From contig CABYPW010000016.1 in the NCBI GenBank assembly GCA_902520885.1, positions 1-46,904 on the forward strand: DNA of 46,904 nt, given 5' to 3'. The notes under the pieces are model-generated. The model was not told the origin of the DNA and ran no database searches. It saw only the letters and a program-made list of their open reading frames with translations. This document shows, in pieces, positions 8,665 through 20,363 of the stretch. A program made the position numbers and the translations under genes. The stretch comes from an uncultured SAR116 cluster alpha proteobacterium (GTDB lineage Bacteria; Pseudomonadota; Alphaproteobacteria; Puniceispirillales; Puniceispirillaceae). The stretch's first letter is position 1. Each line of letters starts with the position of its first letter.

Positions 8665-11541
8665 TTATTCTGCTGCTGCTTTTGTTTCTGACAATAGCAA
8701 TGACTGTTGTACAAGACTTCTTTGTTCCTTTGCATGACGACCCGCTGAACCCGTGGCGGGTGAAGCAGCTGCATCTCTACCACAATAAATTGGCCTATCT
8801 GTATTTAAACCAGATTGATGCATTGCTTCTTCAATATAATCACGAACAAATGTCCAACCACCCATATTTTTTGGTTCCTCTTGGCACCAAACAACGTCTG
8901 CTTTTGGAGTGAGTTTAAGTATTTCAATTAAATTTTTCTTAGGAAATGGATAAAGTTGTTCGATACGAACAATTTTTATATCAAACTGTTCTTCAGAATT
9001 ACGCATTTCTTCTATGTCATAAAAAATCTTTCCGGAACAAAGAATGACTCTCTTTACATTTTCATCTTTAATATTTGAATTTGAATCTCGTAATATTCTG
9101 TGAAAACTCGTACCAGGACCTAACTCTGATAAATCCGAAATACATGATTTGTGTCGAAGCAGTGACTTTGGTGTCATAATAATTAATGGCTTTCGAAAGT
9201 CTCGACAAACCTGCCTTCTTAAAACATGGAAATAATTTGCGGGAGTGGTGCAATTTACAACCTGCATATTATCTTCTGCACATAGTTGTAAATATCGCTC
9301 TAATCGAGCTGAAGAATGCTCAGGACCCTGCCCCTCATACCCGTGTGGTAACAATAATACTAGACCGTTCATCCTCAGCCATTTTGATTCTCCTGAACTT
9401 ATAAACTGATCTATTACAACCTGAGCGCCATTAGCAAAATCACCAAATTGCGCTTCCCACATCACAAGTGCGTTTGGCTCGGCTTGAGCGAATCCGTATT
9501 CAAATCCCATAACAGATGCTTCAGATAAAGGTGAGTCTATAACTTCAAATTTTGCTTGTTCAGTGCTTAAGTTCGCTAAAGGTACGTATCTTTCCTCAGT
9601 AACCTGGTCAACGAAAACCGAATGCCGCTGGCTAAATGTGCCTCTGCAACTATCCTGGCCTGATAAGCGGACAACAAAGCCATCTAGGACAACTGAGCCA
9701 AATGCAAGATGTTCTGCAGTTGCCCAATCTAAGTTCTGACCAGTCTCTATTGCTTTTGCCCTCATGCTCAATACACGTTCTAATTTTTTATGTATTTGAA
9801 GGCCTTCTGGAACAGTCGTGATAACACTGCCAATTTTTTTTAAAGTGTCTAGTGGGACAGCGGTATCACCACGCCTATCATCACCGTAGGCGACTGTCAT
9901 CCCAGACCACTGGCCTTCCAACCAATCTGCCTTATTTGGTTTATATGCGTTTCCAGCCTCAAACTCTTCTTCAAGATAGGTGTTATGATTATCCATAATT
10001 GCCTGAGCACGGCTATCATCTAAGATTCCATCTTCTAATAATCTATTCAGATAAATTTCGCGTGTCGATGGTTGCTGATTGATTTGCTTATACATAAGTG
10101 GCTGTGTAAAAGCTGGTTCGTCACCCTCATTGTGGCCAAACCTTCTATAACAAATAATATCAAGAACAACATCTACCCCAAAAGTTTGCCTAAACTCTGT
10201 TGCTATCCTGCTTGCATGAACTACCGCCTCGGGGTCATCGCCGTTAACATGAAAAATAGGTGACATAACCATTTTAGCAACATCAGTAGGATAAGGCGAC
10301 GAGCGAGAATAAGAAGGACTTGTCGTGAAACCAATTTGATTATTCACAATTATATGCATGGTACCGCCAGTTCTATATCCTCGAAGTGCTGAAAATGCAA
10401 AAGTCTCTGCAACAACACCCTGTCCAGCAAATGCTGCATCCCCATGAAGTATTACTCCCAGAACTTCCTTAAAATCATCTGAAGTACGCTGTGCCTGTTT
10501 TGCTCTCACTCTTCCAACAACAACTGGGTCAACAATCTCTAAGTGGGATGGGTTAGGGGCTAAACTCAAATGGATTTGATTTTCGTCAAATTGCCTATCT
10601 GCAGAAGAGCCCATATGATATTTTACGTCTCCTGAACCACCTGCTTCCTCCGGATTAGCCGGATTTCCCAAAAACTCTGAGATAATTGCCCTGAAAGGTT
10701 TATCAAGTACATTATGAAGTACATTTAAACGACCTCTATGGGCCATTCCAATTACCACTTCTTTCAAACCCATTTGCCCCCCGCGCTTTAAAATCTGCTC
10801 AAGGGCAGGCACAAGTGCTTCGCCTCCATCTAACCCAAAGCGTTTTGTGCCAATATATTTTTTATGCAGAAATCTCTCGAAGTTTTCAGCTGCCAGTAAT
10901 TTTTCGTAGATTGCAACTTTTCCACGCTCAGTAAATTCTGTTCGATTTCCAATGGCCTCAATACGCTCTTGAATCCAAGCTTTCTGCGCAGGATCTTGAA
11001 TATGCATAAATTCAACACCTATAGTTCCACAATAGGTCGCCTTTAATATCGTTAATATTTCATTTAGGCTAGCTATCTCGAGCCCAAGCACATAATTAAT
11101 GAAAATAGGCCTGTCGTAATCTTCTGAGGAAAAGCCGTAAGTTTCAGGGTCTAATTCTGGATGTATTTCCTCATCTTGCAAGTTGAGTGGATCCAACTTT
11201 GCCAACAAGTGGCCTCTTATCCTATAAGCTCTAATCAGCATTATTGCTCTAAGTGAGTCTAATGTTGCAGAACGAACATCTCCTGCAAGAAGATCACGAT
11301 TACCTGCGATTCCCTTAGCAACTGCTTTTATGGAAGCGTCTGGATCATTTGCGCCAATAACCCTACTTTTTGGCTTACCCCAAGATGGAGATGTTTCTTC
11401 GAAATGTTCAGATGAAAGTTCATCTAAACTAGTAAACCAATCTGACCAATCAGAACTCACAGAATTTGGAGTTTTTTTCCAGCGCTGATACAGTTCAGCA
11501 ACAAAAGTAGCGTTTGTTCCAGTTAAAAAGCTATCATCCAT
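8665..11541 (-). CDS. sucA: 2-oxoglutarate dehydrogenase E1
   Basis: Thiamine-diphosphate-dependent E1, which decarboxylates 2-oxoglutarate and succinylates the E2 lipoyl group. Visible are the N-terminal E2-contact helix (NATFVAELYQRWKK), MAHRGRLNVL, the TPP/Mg2+ region HGDAAFAGQGVVAET, NNQIGFTT, and a transketolase-like C-terminal half including LLPHGYEGQGPEHSSARLER. I chose ATG 11541 because GGAG lies six bases upstream. A GTG at 11556 would add five residues but has no ribosome site. The length is then 958 residues, normal for the family. A 125-142 base gap to sucD could hold an internal promoter, but none is convincing. Confidence 0.97.
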   Translation of the reverse strand: MDDSFLTGTNATFVAELYQRWKKTPNSVSSDWSDWFTSLDELSSEHFEETSPSWGKPKSRVIGANDPDASIKAVAKGIAGNRDLLAGDVRSATLDSLRAIMLIRAYRIRGHLLAKLDPLNLQDEEIHPELDPETYGFSSEDYDRPIFINYVLGLEIASLNEILTILKATYCGTIGVEFMHIQDPAQKAWIQERIEAIGNRTEFTERGKVAIYEKLLAAENFERFLHKKYIGTKRFGLDGGEALVPALEQILKRGGQMGLKEVVIGMAHRGRLNVLHNVLDKPFRAIISEFLGNPANPEEAGGSGDVKYHMGSSADRQFDENQIHLSLAPNPSHLEIVDPVVVGRVRAKQAQRTSDDFKEVLGVILHGDAAFAGQGVVAETFAFSALRGYRTGGTMHIIVNNQIGFTTSPSYSRSSPYPTDVAKMVMSPIFHVNGDDPEAVVHASRIATEFRQTFGVDVVLDIICYRRFGHNEGDEPAFTQPLMYKQINQQPSTREIYLNRLLEDGILDDSRAQAIMDNHNTYLEEEFEAGNAYKPNKADWLEGQWSGMTVAYGDDRRGDTAVPLDTLKKIGSVITTVPEGLQIHKKLERVLSMRAKAIETGQNLDWATAEHLAFGSVVLDGFVVRLSGQDSCRGTFSQRHSVFVDQVTEERYVPLANLSTEQAKFEVIDSPLSEASVMGFEYGFAQAEPNALVMWEAQFGDFANGAQVVIDQFISSGESKWLRMNGLVLLLPHGYEGQGPEHSSARLERYLQLCAEDNMQVVNCTTPANYFHVLRRQVCRDFRKPLIIMTPKSLLRHKSCISDLSELGPGTSFHRILRDSNSNIKDENVKRVILCSGKIFYDIEEMRNSEEQFDIKIVRIEQLYPFPKKNLIEILKLTPKADVVWCQEEPKNMGGWTFVRDYIEEAMHQSGLNTDRPIYCGRDAAASPATGSAGRHAKEQRSLVQQSLLLSETKAAAE

Positions 11542-11683
11542 TTTTGGCTCCGACACTAATTTAGAGCTTACTTTTCATATTCAATACTAGTAATCGTATA
11601 CATATGTCTTTAAAAATTCAAAAGCGCTCTTCTTCCCCAATTTTTTACACTTTACTCAATTATATATTTGATCAAACAAAAAA

Positions 11684-12565
11684 CTACTTAAATTTTGAAA
11701 TAGCCTCACTCATTGCTTCTCCAAGAGCTGATGGAGAGGAAGCAACACTAAAACCGGCTGCCTCCATTGCTTTTATTTTATCTGAAGCAGCCCCACTACC
11801 TCCTGCGACAATCGCGCCAGCATGCCCCATTCTTCTACCAGGTGGAGCTGTTTGCCCGGCAATAAAGCCAGCAATTGGTTTTTTATTTGGATGGGCTGAA
11901 TAAAAAGCAGCCGCCTTCTCTTCAGCATCTCCGCCGATTTCCCCTATCATCAAAATAGCTTCTGTTTGCTCGTCTTCTAGAAATAATGATAATGAATCTA
12001 CAAAATTTGTTCCATTTATTGGATCTCCTCCAATACCAATACAGGTTGATTGACCAAGACCAATTACACTTGTTTGAGCTACCGCTTCATAAGTTAATGT
12101 GCCAGAACGAGATACAATTCCTACTTTGCCTGGTTTATGAATATGCCCTGGCATAATACCTATCTTACATTCACCTGGAGTGATAACACCTGGACAGTTA
12201 GGCCCCACTAACCTACTTGAACTATTATTAAGTGCAGCTTTTACAGCAACCATATCCATGATAGGGATACCTTCGGTTATACAGATGATGAGCTCAATTT
12301 TTGCATCAATTGCTTCAAGAATAGAGTCTGCTGCAAATGGCGGTGGAACATATATTACCGATGCATTAGCACCTGTTTCTTCAACTGCCTCTGATACAGT
12401 GTCAAATACTGGCAAAGATAGGTGCTTTTGACCTCCTTTACCAGGTGTGACTCCACCAACCATATTAGTACCGTAAGCTATTGCTTGCTCAGTATGAAAA
12501 GTGCCTTGCGAACCCGTGATTCCCTGACAAATGACACGCGTATCTCGATTAATCAGAACTGACAT
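11684..12565 (-). CDS. sucD: Succinyl-CoA synthetase subunit alpha
   Basis: Alpha subunit of the succinate-CoA ligase. It binds CoA and carries the phosphohistidine during substrate-level phosphorylation. Visible motifs are [15 protein letters not shown] near the N-terminus, VGPNCPGVI, and the active-site segment [15 protein letters not shown], which holds the phosphorylated histidine. At 293 residues it is standard size. Only three bases separate it from the sucC stop, so the two subunits are almost certainly co-translated. It sits in the middle of the TCA cluster. Confidence 0.98.
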   Translation of the reverse strand: MSVLINRDTRVICQGITGSQGTFHTEQAIAYGTNMVGGVTPGKGGQKHLSLPVFDTVSEAVEETGANASVIYVPPPFAADSILEAIDAKIELIICITEGIPIMDMVAVKAALNNSSSRLVGPNCPGVITPGECKIGIMPGHIHKPGKVGIVSRSGTLTYEAVAQTSVIGLGQSTCIGIGGDPINGTNFVDSLSLFLEDEQTEAILMIGEIGGDAEEKAAAFYSAHPNKKPIAGFIAGQTAPPGRRMGHAGAIVAGGSGAASDKIKAMEAAGFSVASSPSALGEAMSEAISKFK

Positions 12566-12568
12566 CGA

Positions 12569-13735
12569 CTAGTTTCCTTTCACAGCAGCGACAATTTTTG
12601 TTGCTGCGTCAGCTAAGTTATCAGCTGGGATAATCGCTAGACCAGAAGAAGATAGAATATCTTTTCCTGCTTCCACATTGGTTCCTTCAAGACGAACAAC
12701 AAGTGGTTTTTTAAGTCCAAGCGCTCGAGCAGCCTGCACCACCCCTGTTGCAATAACATCACATCTCATAATGCCACCAAATATATTTACGAGAATACCC
12801 TCAACATTGCTATCCGATAGTATAATTTTAAATGCCTCTGTTACTCGCTCTGCTGTAGCACTCCCACCCACATCAAGAAAATTAGCTGGAGAGCCCCCCT
12901 CTAACTGAATAATGTCCATGGTAGCCATTGCAAGACCGGCACCATTTACCATGCAACCAATGTTTCCATCCAGTTTTATATAATTTAAATCATATTCTGA
13001 TGCTTTTACTTCAGCTGGGTCTTCTTCTGACAAGTCTCTCAGCGATAAAACCTCTTTTTGTCTAAACAAGGCATTATCATCAAACCCCATTTTTGCGTCC
13101 AAAGCCAACAGATCACCGTCTGTGTTAACAACCAACGGGTTGATTTCAATCAAACTAGCGTCTTTTGAGCAAAATGCGTTGTATAAGTTATTGATAAATG
13201 GAACAGCTTGCTTAGCCGTATCTCCAGTTAACCTCAATGCTTTCGCAATTCGTCTTATGTGGTGTGCTTTAACACCTGTTGAAGGCTTAATTGAGAGAGT
13301 TAAAATTTTGTCTGGTGTTTTCGCCGCTACAGCTTCTATGTCCATGCCCCCCTCAGTTGAGCATATAATGCTCACTTGAGATGTGGCTCTATCAATCAGC
13401 ATTGAAAAATATAACTCGCGGTCTATGTCGCATCCCTCCTCTATAAAAAGACGCTTAACCTCTTTTCCAGCAGGACCAGTTTGATGGGTTATGAGTGTTT
13501 TACCAAGCATATCCTTAGCTTCACTTCTTACTTCATCAATAGTTTTTACAACCTTTACTCCTCCTGCCTTTCCTCTACCACCAGCATGAATCTGAGCTTT
13601 AACAACTTTTACATTACTATTTAGTTTGCCAGCAGCCTCAACAGCTTCTTCTACGCTAAAAGCTGGATAGCCATCTGGTACCTTCACGCCGTATTCTGCA
13701 AGTAGTGCCTTAGCTTGATGTTCATGAATGTTCAT
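12569..13735 (-). CDS. sucC: Succinyl-CoA synthetase subunit beta (ADP/GDP-forming)
   Basis: Nucleotide-binding beta subunit with an ATP-grasp fold. It begins [17 protein letters not shown] and contains [15 protein letters not shown] (ATP-grasp lysine and glycine loop), EINPLVV and the C-terminal flavodoxin-like [13 protein letters not shown]. At 388 residues it is of normal length. GAGG lies five bases upstream of the ATG. It is followed by sucD and preceded by mdh (33-base gap), the usual mdh-sucC-sucD-sucA order of alphaproteobacteria. Specificity for ADP or GDP cannot be read from the sequence by eye. Confidence 0.98.
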   Translation of the reverse strand: MNIHEHQAKALLAEYGVKVPDGYPAFSVEEAVEAAGKLNSNVKVVKAQIHAGGRGKAGGVKVVKTIDEVRSEAKDMLGKTLITHQTGPAGKEVKRLFIEEGCDIDRELYFSMLIDRATSQVSIICSTEGGMDIEAVAAKTPDKILTLSIKPSTGVKAHHIRRIAKALRLTGDTAKQAVPFINNLYNAFCSKDASLIEINPLVVNTDGDLLALDAKMGFDDNALFRQKEVLSLRDLSEEDPAEVKASEYDLNYIKLDGNIGCMVNGAGLAMATMDIIQLEGGSPANFLDVGGSATAERVTEAFKIILSDSNVEGILVNIFGGIMRCDVIATGVVQAARALGLKKPLVVRLEGTNVEAGKDILSSSGLAIIPADNLADAATKIVAAVKGN

Positions 13736-13768
13736 TTTTTCCTCGATTTTTTATTTACCAGATTGCAT

Positions 13769-14791
<1,023 letters not shown>

Positions 14792-14855
14792 TTATGTCGC
14801 ATTGGTAACTAATCTGCCAAACTAAAACAAGTCTAAACGTAATAGACTCATTTCA

Positions 14856-15947
14856 TTATGGTAGATGATATCGTGACATTTGTGTTAATCTCGAAAGTGT
14901 CCTACTAAACTCAAACTGCCAGTCTTCACCTACATATATTTTTTCTCTTTCAACAGCGGCACCCACAACGAGGAATCTGCCTCTATCATAAAGTGCATCA
15001 ACGAGCCACATGAACCTTCGGGCAGCATCTCTTTGATCATCTCCTAAAATAGGAACATCTGACATAATCAATCCTTTAAACCTATCAGCAATAATCAAAA
15101 AATCACCTGCTGCTAGCGCAGTACGACAAAGCTCATCAAAGTGCACAAAAGCAATATCGCCGCCCGTTTTTGCTAACTTTATTTCTCTACCAGAACTTTT
15201 TATTATTTCTCCCTGAGGCGGTCTATCTTGCAACAATTGGCTAAATAAATTAGATAATTTTTTATTTACCTTTTGATTTAGAGGAAACATCCAACCATCA
15301 AACCCAGCTAAAATCTGTTTTCTAAAATCATCACCTTCTTTAATATCAATAATTCGTATTTTTGATTTAAGTTCTGTCAGAAAAGGTGTAAACCTATCGC
15401 GGTGTAGCCCATTTTTATATAATTCATCTGGGTGTCTATTGGAGGTTGAAATTAAAACCATTCCCTGTTGCCATAGGAAAGCAAATAAACGACTGATAAT
15501 CATGGCGTCAGCGATATCTCGAACTTCCATTTCATCGAAACAAACTATCTTGCCATTTTGAATTATGCGCTTAGCCGCTGTTTCTATCGGATCTTCGGAA
15601 TTCGCTTTTCGTGCCTCATTGATTAGATTATGCGCCAGTGCCATAAAATCATGGAAATGAAGACGTTGTTTATTACCTTCAGGACATTCTGTAAAAAACA
15701 AATCCATTAACATGGTTTTTCCACGACCAACGCCACCAAATAAATAAACGCCCTTTGGAGCAACACTAGAGCTCCAAAACTGCCATTTTTTTTTAATATC
15801 ACTTAATAAGGACAAATATAAATTGTTTAGTTCTTTTATTGCCATGGCCTGTCCAACGTCCTTGTTTAACTTGCCAGTCGATAAAAGGTGATTATATTTA
15901 TAAAGGAGTGTATTTTGCTCGTATGACACGGCTTTTTTGCTGACCAA
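14856..15947 (-). CDS. zapE: Cell division protein ZapE (AFG1-like ATPase)
   Basis: AFG1/ZapE family P-loop ATPase. In E. coli ZapE acts on the FtsZ ring, and the mitochondrial relatives act in inner-membrane protein quality control. Walker A is GGVGRGKTM (residues 71-79), Walker B is KIVCFDEMEVRDIADAM, and ISTSNRHPDELYKNGLHRD is the sensor/arginine region. The likely start is a TTG at 15947, nine bases after sdhB; no ATG occurs before residue 35. A GTG at 15929 is an alternative. The position between sdhB and mdh is conserved in many alphaproteobacteria, which favours a role tied to respiration or membrane quality control here. Confidence 0.92.
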   Translation of the reverse strand: MVSKKAVSYEQNTLLYKYNHLLSTGKLNKDVGQAMAIKELNNLYLSLLSDIKKKWQFWSSSVAPKGVYLFGGVGRGKTMLMDLFFTECPEGNKQRLHFHDFMALAHNLINEARKANSEDPIETAAKRIIQNGKIVCFDEMEVRDIADAMIISRLFAFLWQQGMVLISTSNRHPDELYKNGLHRDRFTPFLTELKSKIRIIDIKEGDDFRKQILAGFDGWMFPLNQKVNKKLSNLFSQLLQDRPPQGEIIKSSGREIKLAKTGGDIAFVHFDELCRTALAAGDFLIIADRFKGLIMSDVPILGDDQRDAARRFMWLVDALYDRGRFLVVGAAVEREKIYVGEDWQFEFSRTLSRLTQMSRYHLP

Positions 15948-15956
15948 TATTTTTTA

Positions 15957-16739
15957 CTAACTTTGTCTCTCTAACATTTTTTTCTTGATCTCACCAATAG
16001 CCTTTCCAGGATTTAGTCCTTTCGGACAAGTTTTTGCGCAATTCATAATCGTATGGCATCGATATAAACGAAATGGGTCTTCTAACGCATCTAATCGTTC
16101 GCCCGTATATTCATCTCTACTATCCGCAATCCAACGATAGGCCTGAAGCAATACTGCTGGACCAAGATACCTATCACCATTCCACCAATAGCTTGGGCAG
16201 GACGTAGTACAACTAAAACATAAAACGCACTCCCACATCCCATCTATTTCTTTACGTTCTTCGGGAGACTGTTTGCGCTCCTTTCCTTCTGGCGCAGGTG
16301 TATCCGCTTTTAGCCATGGCTCAATAGAAGTTAATTGTGCATATGCATGGGTAAGATCTGGAACAAGATCCTTTATGACCGGCATATGCGGTAGTGGATA
16401 TATTTTTACATCACCCTTGACGTCCTCTATTGCCTTTAAACAAGCAAGCGTATTTGTACCGTCAATGTTCATTGAGCATGAGCCACAAATACCTTCTCTG
16501 CATGAACGCCTAAATGTAAGAGAACTATCAACCTCTGACTTAATTTTTATCAATGCATCCAATACCATTGGACCGCATTCGTCCAAGTCAACTTCAAAAT
16601 CATCCATCCTTGGATTATTATCATCATTTGGAGACCAACGGTAAATTGAGAATGTCTTAACATTCTCAGCTGTTTTTTTAGCTGGAAAAAATTCTCCTTT
16701 TTTAACTTTTGAATGTGTGGGAAGGGTAAATTCAGCCAT
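15957..16739 (-). CDS. sdhB: Succinate dehydrogenase iron-sulfur subunit
   Basis: Electron-transfer subunit of complex II. The N-terminal ferredoxin domain carries the 2Fe-2S cysteines ([22 protein letters not shown]). The C-terminal domain carries the 4Fe-4S and 3Fe-4S ligands ([17 protein letters not shown] and [20 protein letters not shown]). At 260 residues it is typical. It lies 14 bases after sdhA and nine before zapE. It accepts electrons from SdhA FAD and passes them to quinone bound with SdhC/SdhD. All cysteine ligands appear intact. Confidence 0.98.
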   Translation of the reverse strand: MAEFTLPTHSKVKKGEFFPAKKTAENVKTFSIYRWSPNDDNNPRMDDFEVDLDECGPMVLDALIKIKSEVDSSLTFRRSCREGICGSCSMNIDGTNTLACLKAIEDVKGDVKIYPLPHMPVIKDLVPDLTHAYAQLTSIEPWLKADTPAPEGKERKQSPEERKEIDGMWECVLCFSCTTSCPSYWWNGDRYLGPAVLLQAYRWIADSRDEYTGERLDALEDPFRLYRCHTIMNCAKTCPKGLNPGKAIGEIKKKMLERQS

Positions 16740-16753
16740 ATCATTTTTCCTAA

Positions 16754-18544
16754 TTAATATACACGTGCAACTGGTGGTATAGACTCTACTTCATTGGTGA
16801 GTGTTGTTAACGTCACATCACGATAGGTAACAGAGGATTTGTTTTCATCATCAAGCCACATTACTGTATGTTTCATCCAATTCTTATCGTCTCTTTCAGA
16901 AAAATCTTCATGTGCATGAGCTCCTCTTGATTCCTTTCTCTGTTCAGCAGAACGGATAGTAACTAAAGCCTGCCCCATCAGGTTTTCTAGTTCCATCGCC
17001 TCTATTAAATCGGTATTCCATATTAAAGACCTATCCTGAATACCAATATTGTTCATATCCCCCGCTATAGTGTCCATTGTTTTAACACCCTCTGTGAGTG
17101 ATTCACCTGAACGAAAAACGGCTGCATATTTTTGCATTGCAAGTTGCATCTCAAGCCTTAGTTCACCTGGCTGTTTATCCCCTTTTGAATGACGCATTCT
17201 ATCTAACCTGCTAATAGCACGGTCTGATGATACTTTGGATACTGGTGCGTGAGACGCTCCTGGCGTTAGCACTTCACTTGCTCGGTGTGCTGCCGCCCTA
17301 CCAAAAACTACAATATCGAGAAGTGAATTTGTTCCGAGCCTATTTGCCCCATGGACAGAAACGCATGCAGCCTCTCCTATGGCCATCAGTCCTTGAACAG
17401 TTTTGTTTGGGTCTGAGTCACTTGGACATAGCACTTCACCATGATAGTTTGTTGGCACACCACCCATATTATAGTGCACCGTTGGTAGAACAGGAATTGG
17501 GTCTTTGGTTACATCAACACCACAAAAAATTTTAGCTGTTTCAGTAATGCCGGGTAATCTTTGATGAAGAGTTTCTGGATCTATGTGTTCAAGGTGCAAC
17601 ATTATATGATCTTTTTTCGGGCCAACTCCTCTTCCCTCATTAATTTCAATCGTCATTGACCTACTTACCACATCTCGGCTGGCTAAATCTTTAGCAGTCG
17701 GCGCATATCTCTCCATGAAACGCTCACCCTCAGAGTTAGTAAGATATCCCCCTTCACCACGAGCTCCTTCTGTAATCAAAACACCTGCTCCATAAACACC
17801 CGTTGGGTGGAATTGCACAAACTCCATATCTTGAAGTGGTAACCCTGCACGCAACGCCATCGCATTCCCATCACCGGTGCAGGTATGAGCAGATGTGCAA
17901 GAAAAATAAACCCTTCCATACCCACCAGTAGCAAGAACTGTTCGTTGTCCAAGAAAGCGGTGGATGGAACCATCCTCCATACATAATGCAACGATGCCCT
18001 GACATGTTCCATTATCATCCATAATCAGGTCTATAGCATAATATTCCACAAAAAATTCTGCAGCGTGTTTTAAACACTGCTGATAAAGTGTATGTAAAAT
18101 TGCATGCCCTGTTCTATCAGCAGCAGCACAAGCACGTCTTGCCATAGACTTTCCATAATCTAGTGTATGGCCTCCAAAAGGTCTTTGATAAATGTTGCCT
18201 TCATCTGTTCTAGAAAAAGGAACACCATAATGCTCTAGTTCAATCACAGATGGAATAGCTTCTCGACACATATATTCAATTGCATCTTGATCTCCAAGCC
18301 AGTCTGAACCCTTAACCGTATCATACATGTGATAACGCCATCCATCACCTTCGCCCATGTTGTTAAGCGCAGCGCCTATACCGCCTTGAGCCGCTACAGT
18401 GTGTGAGCGCGTTGGGAACACTTTGGTTACACATGCTGTGCGCAGACCCGATGTTGCCATTCCTAATGTTGCTCTCAATCCTGCACCACCCGCTCCAACA
18501 ACAACCACATCATAGTGATGATCTGTAATTTCGTATGCACTCAT
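16754..18544 (-). CDS. sdhA: Succinate dehydrogenase flavoprotein subunit
   Basis: Flavoprotein that oxidises succinate to fumarate. It begins with the dinucleotide fold [15 protein letters not shown]. The covalent-FAD histidine lies in [16 protein letters not shown]. Substrate and catalytic regions include [23 protein letters not shown] (split here: [23 protein letters not shown]) and [18 protein letters not shown]. At 596 residues it matches alphaproteobacterial and mitochondrial SdhA. It is third in the sdhCDAB operon. No missing catalytic residue was noticed. Confidence 0.98.
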   Translation of the reverse strand: MSAYEITDHHYDVVVVGAGGAGLRATLGMATSGLRTACVTKVFPTRSHTVAAQGGIGAALNNMGEGDGWRYHMYDTVKGSDWLGDQDAIEYMCREAIPSVIELEHYGVPFSRTDEGNIYQRPFGGHTLDYGKSMARRACAAADRTGHAILHTLYQQCLKHAAEFFVEYYAIDLIMDDNGTCQGIVALCMEDGSIHRFLGQRTVLATGGYGRVYFSCTSAHTCTGDGNAMALRAGLPLQDMEFVQFHPTGVYGAGVLITEGARGEGGYLTNSEGERFMERYAPTAKDLASRDVVSRSMTIEINEGRGVGPKKDHIMLHLEHIDPETLHQRLPGITETAKIFCGVDVTKDPIPVLPTVHYNMGGVPTNYHGEVLCPSDSDPNKTVQGLMAIGEAACVSVHGANRLGTNSLLDIVVFGRAAAHRASEVLTPGASHAPVSKVSSDRAISRLDRMRHSKGDKQPGELRLEMQLAMQKYAAVFRSGESLTEGVKTMDTIAGDMNNIGIQDRSLIWNTDLIEAMELENLMGQALVTIRSAEQRKESRGAHAHEDFSERDDKNWMKHTVMWLDDENKSSVTYRDVTLTTLTNEVESIPPVARVY

Positions 18545-18586
18545 TATTTATTTACCTTTTCTACAGTCAATTTTTTTCACAACCAA

Positions 18587-18979
18587 CTAGATTGATACTA
18601 TCTTCAGTAAAGATAGAGCTGATAAAGTTGCAAGCAAGATAAGTATAGCCTTAACAACGATTATTGATGATATTCGTCCCCATTCTGAGCCAACATAATC
18701 TTCTATCACAACTTGAATTCCAAGCATGCAATGCCAAAAGCCTATGACAATCAATAATAATAAAATAGCGGCATGAAATGGGTTTTGAAGAAGAGAAATA
18801 GCTTGGTTATAATCAGAGCCTGCTATCCTAAAGATCAAATATATAGCTGATAAAACCAAAGGCACCATAGCTATAGCCGTCAGTCTTTGATACCACCAGT
18901 GATGCACCCCCGATTTAGCTGAACCGAGACCGCGCGCCTTTGCAAGTGGAGTTCTCATTGAATTTGAAGGCTGTGTCAT
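18587..18979 (-). CDS. sdhD: Succinate dehydrogenase membrane anchor subunit
   Basis: Small three-helix anchor of complex II that helps bind quinone and heme b. The protein reads HHWWYQRLTAIAMVPLVL through transmembrane helix 1, then a second helix around ILLLLIVIGFWHCMLGIQ, with the candidate heme histidine in FWHCMLG, and a third helix at the C-terminus. IEDYV after helix 2 is typical of alphaproteobacterial SdhD. At 130 residues it is of normal length. It is 10 bases after sdhC and 42 before sdhA. Confidence 0.94.
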   Translation of the reverse strand: MTQPSNSMRTPLAKARGLGSAKSGVHHWWYQRLTAIAMVPLVLSAIYLIFRIAGSDYNQAISLLQNPFHAAILLLLIVIGFWHCMLGIQVVIEDYVGSEWGRISSIIVVKAILILLATLSALSLLKIVSI

Positions 18980-18988
18980 CTTGTTTTC

Positions 18989-19369
18989 CTAACTAAAAAA
19001 TATTACTGACCAAAAACCAACTATTAGGAAAAACATTGTTATCAAGGCAATACGCCCTGACGTATAAACGCCTGGTACATCAAGTGCTTTTCCAAAATCC
19101 CAAAACAAGTGACGCACACCATTGCTCGCATGATAAAATAACACAACTGAATAACCAAACATTACAAACTGTCCAAGAGGGTGGAATATTATTATTGATA
19201 CAATATTGAAACTATTTTCTCCGAACGCAAGAGCTAGAAGCCAACAAGTTAGCAAAATAGTTCCAGATGCCAAAATAACCCCTGTCATTCGATGGGTAAT
19301 AGACATTACAGCGGGGAGCTGAAATCGCCAGATAGATAAATGTGGCGATAGAGGACGAGGCCGAGACAT
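18989..19369 (-). CDS. sdhC: Succinate dehydrogenase cytochrome b556 subunit
   Basis: Cytochrome b subunit of complex II. It starts MSRPRPLSPHLSIWR, the family signature, followed by SITHRMTGVIL (quinone-site region and first transmembrane helix). LFYHASNGVRHLFWD contains the axial heme histidine. Three hydrophobic helices fill 126 residues. ATG 19369 was chosen over the TTG at 19378: AAGGA stands 11 bases before the ATG but only two before the TTG. It is the first gene of the TCA cluster and has a plausible promoter directly upstream. Confidence 0.95.
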   Translation of the reverse strand: MSRPRPLSPHLSIWRFQLPAVMSITHRMTGVILASGTILLTCWLLALAFGENSFNIVSIIIFHPLGQFVMFGYSVVLFYHASNGVRHLFWDFGKALDVPGVYTSGRIALITMFFLIVGFWSVIFFS

Positions 19370-19405
19370 TTTTATCAAAATCCTTTTGTATCTTCTAGTA
19401 GATCA

Positions 19406-19434
19406 GGTATAAGACAGCCACTTATCAAAATCAA
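19406..19434 (-). promoter_or_regulatory. Predicted sigma-70 promoter for the sdh-mdh-suc cluster
   Basis: Read on the minus strand, TTGATT (19434-19429) is followed by a 17-base spacer and TATACC (19411-19406). Each hexamer matches four of six consensus positions. It lies about 37 bases upstream of the sdhC ATG. The assignment is by eye only, and no operator was identified. Confidence 0.35.
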
Positions 19435-19537
19435 CGAATCCGACGTTAGATTTACGAATGTTTTCATGATCTAGTAAAAAAGAGCTTTTTTGTTTAAATC
19501 TGATTTCTTAAAATCGCTGTAAGTGTTATTATTCCTA

Positions 19538-20329
19538 ATGAAATCACCTTCCATACTATCAATTCAATCCAGTGTTGTTTCAGGTCGTGTTGGAAATACG
19601 GTTGCTGTGCCGATCCATACTCTATTTGGGCATGAGACTCTTTGCATAAACAGTGTGGTTCTTGCAGCCCATCCTGGTATCATAAATGCCTCTAAATTTG
19701 TTATGCCAACAGGGCAGATGGACTGCTTGTTGAAAGAATTAGAAAAGGTGAAAAGTGCAAACAATATCGATGCTATACATACCGGTTATCTTGGTCATAA
19801 GGGACAAGTCAATATCATACGCAAACATGTAATTAAACATCCAGAAACTCTTTATATCTATGACCCTGTGTTTGGAGATAACGGTTCTCTTTATATAGAC
19901 GAAGAGCTTGCCGAAGAATCAAAAAGACAATTATTACCGCTCTCAACTGTAACGACGCCTAATGTATTTGAGTCATCTTATTTGTCTGATATTTGTGTTT
20001 ACGATGTAGATTCGGCAGTTAAAGCTAGCAAAATCATACAATCAAAAGGACCTAAATGGGTTTTAACAACTGGTGTTTTTTCAGAGGAAAATGAGATAGC
20101 TGATATATTGGTTGGCCCAGATGATATAAATGTTTTCCGTCATAAAAGACAAAGAGCAGGTATTTCTGGAGCGGGCGATACATTAGCGGCGATACTAACA
20201 TCTTTATTAGTCTCAGGAAAAACTCAAATAGAAGCTGCAAACGAAGCCTGTCGCATCACACAATCTCTAATTGAACTATCTCAATCAAGACAGTCTATGC
20301 CACTACTGACCATAGATTTAATTCGTTAA
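19538..20329 (+). CDS. pdxY: Pyridoxal kinase (PdxY/PdxK type)
   Basis: Ribokinase-superfamily kinase that phosphorylates pyridoxal in the vitamin B6 salvage pathway. Visible motifs are ILSIQSSVVSGRVGN (substrate-binding start of the PdxY family), IHTGYLG, YDPVFGDNG, TPNVFES and the catalytic anion-hole motif GAGDTLAA near the C-terminus. I take ATG 19538; the GTG at 19523 adds five residues. Neither has a strong ribosome site. At 263 residues it is slightly short but complete. It stands alone on the plus strand, divergent from sdhC and convergent with asd. PdxY versus PdxK substrate range cannot be settled by eye. Confidence 0.88.
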   Translation: MKSPSILSIQSSVVSGRVGNTVAVPIHTLFGHETLCINSVVLAAHPGIINASKFVMPTGQMDCLLKELEKVKSANNIDAIHTGYLGHKGQVNIIRKHVIKHPETLYIYDPVFGDNGSLYIDEELAEESKRQLLPLSTVTTPNVFESSYLSDICVYDVDSAVKASKIIQSKGPKWVLTTGVFSEENEIADILVGPDDINVFRHKRQRAGISGAGDTLAAILTSLLVSGKTQIEAANEACRITQSLIELSQSRQSMPLLTIDLIR

Positions 20330-20363
20330 TATACCGTTGCTATTTTTTGGGGTAAAATTCAAA

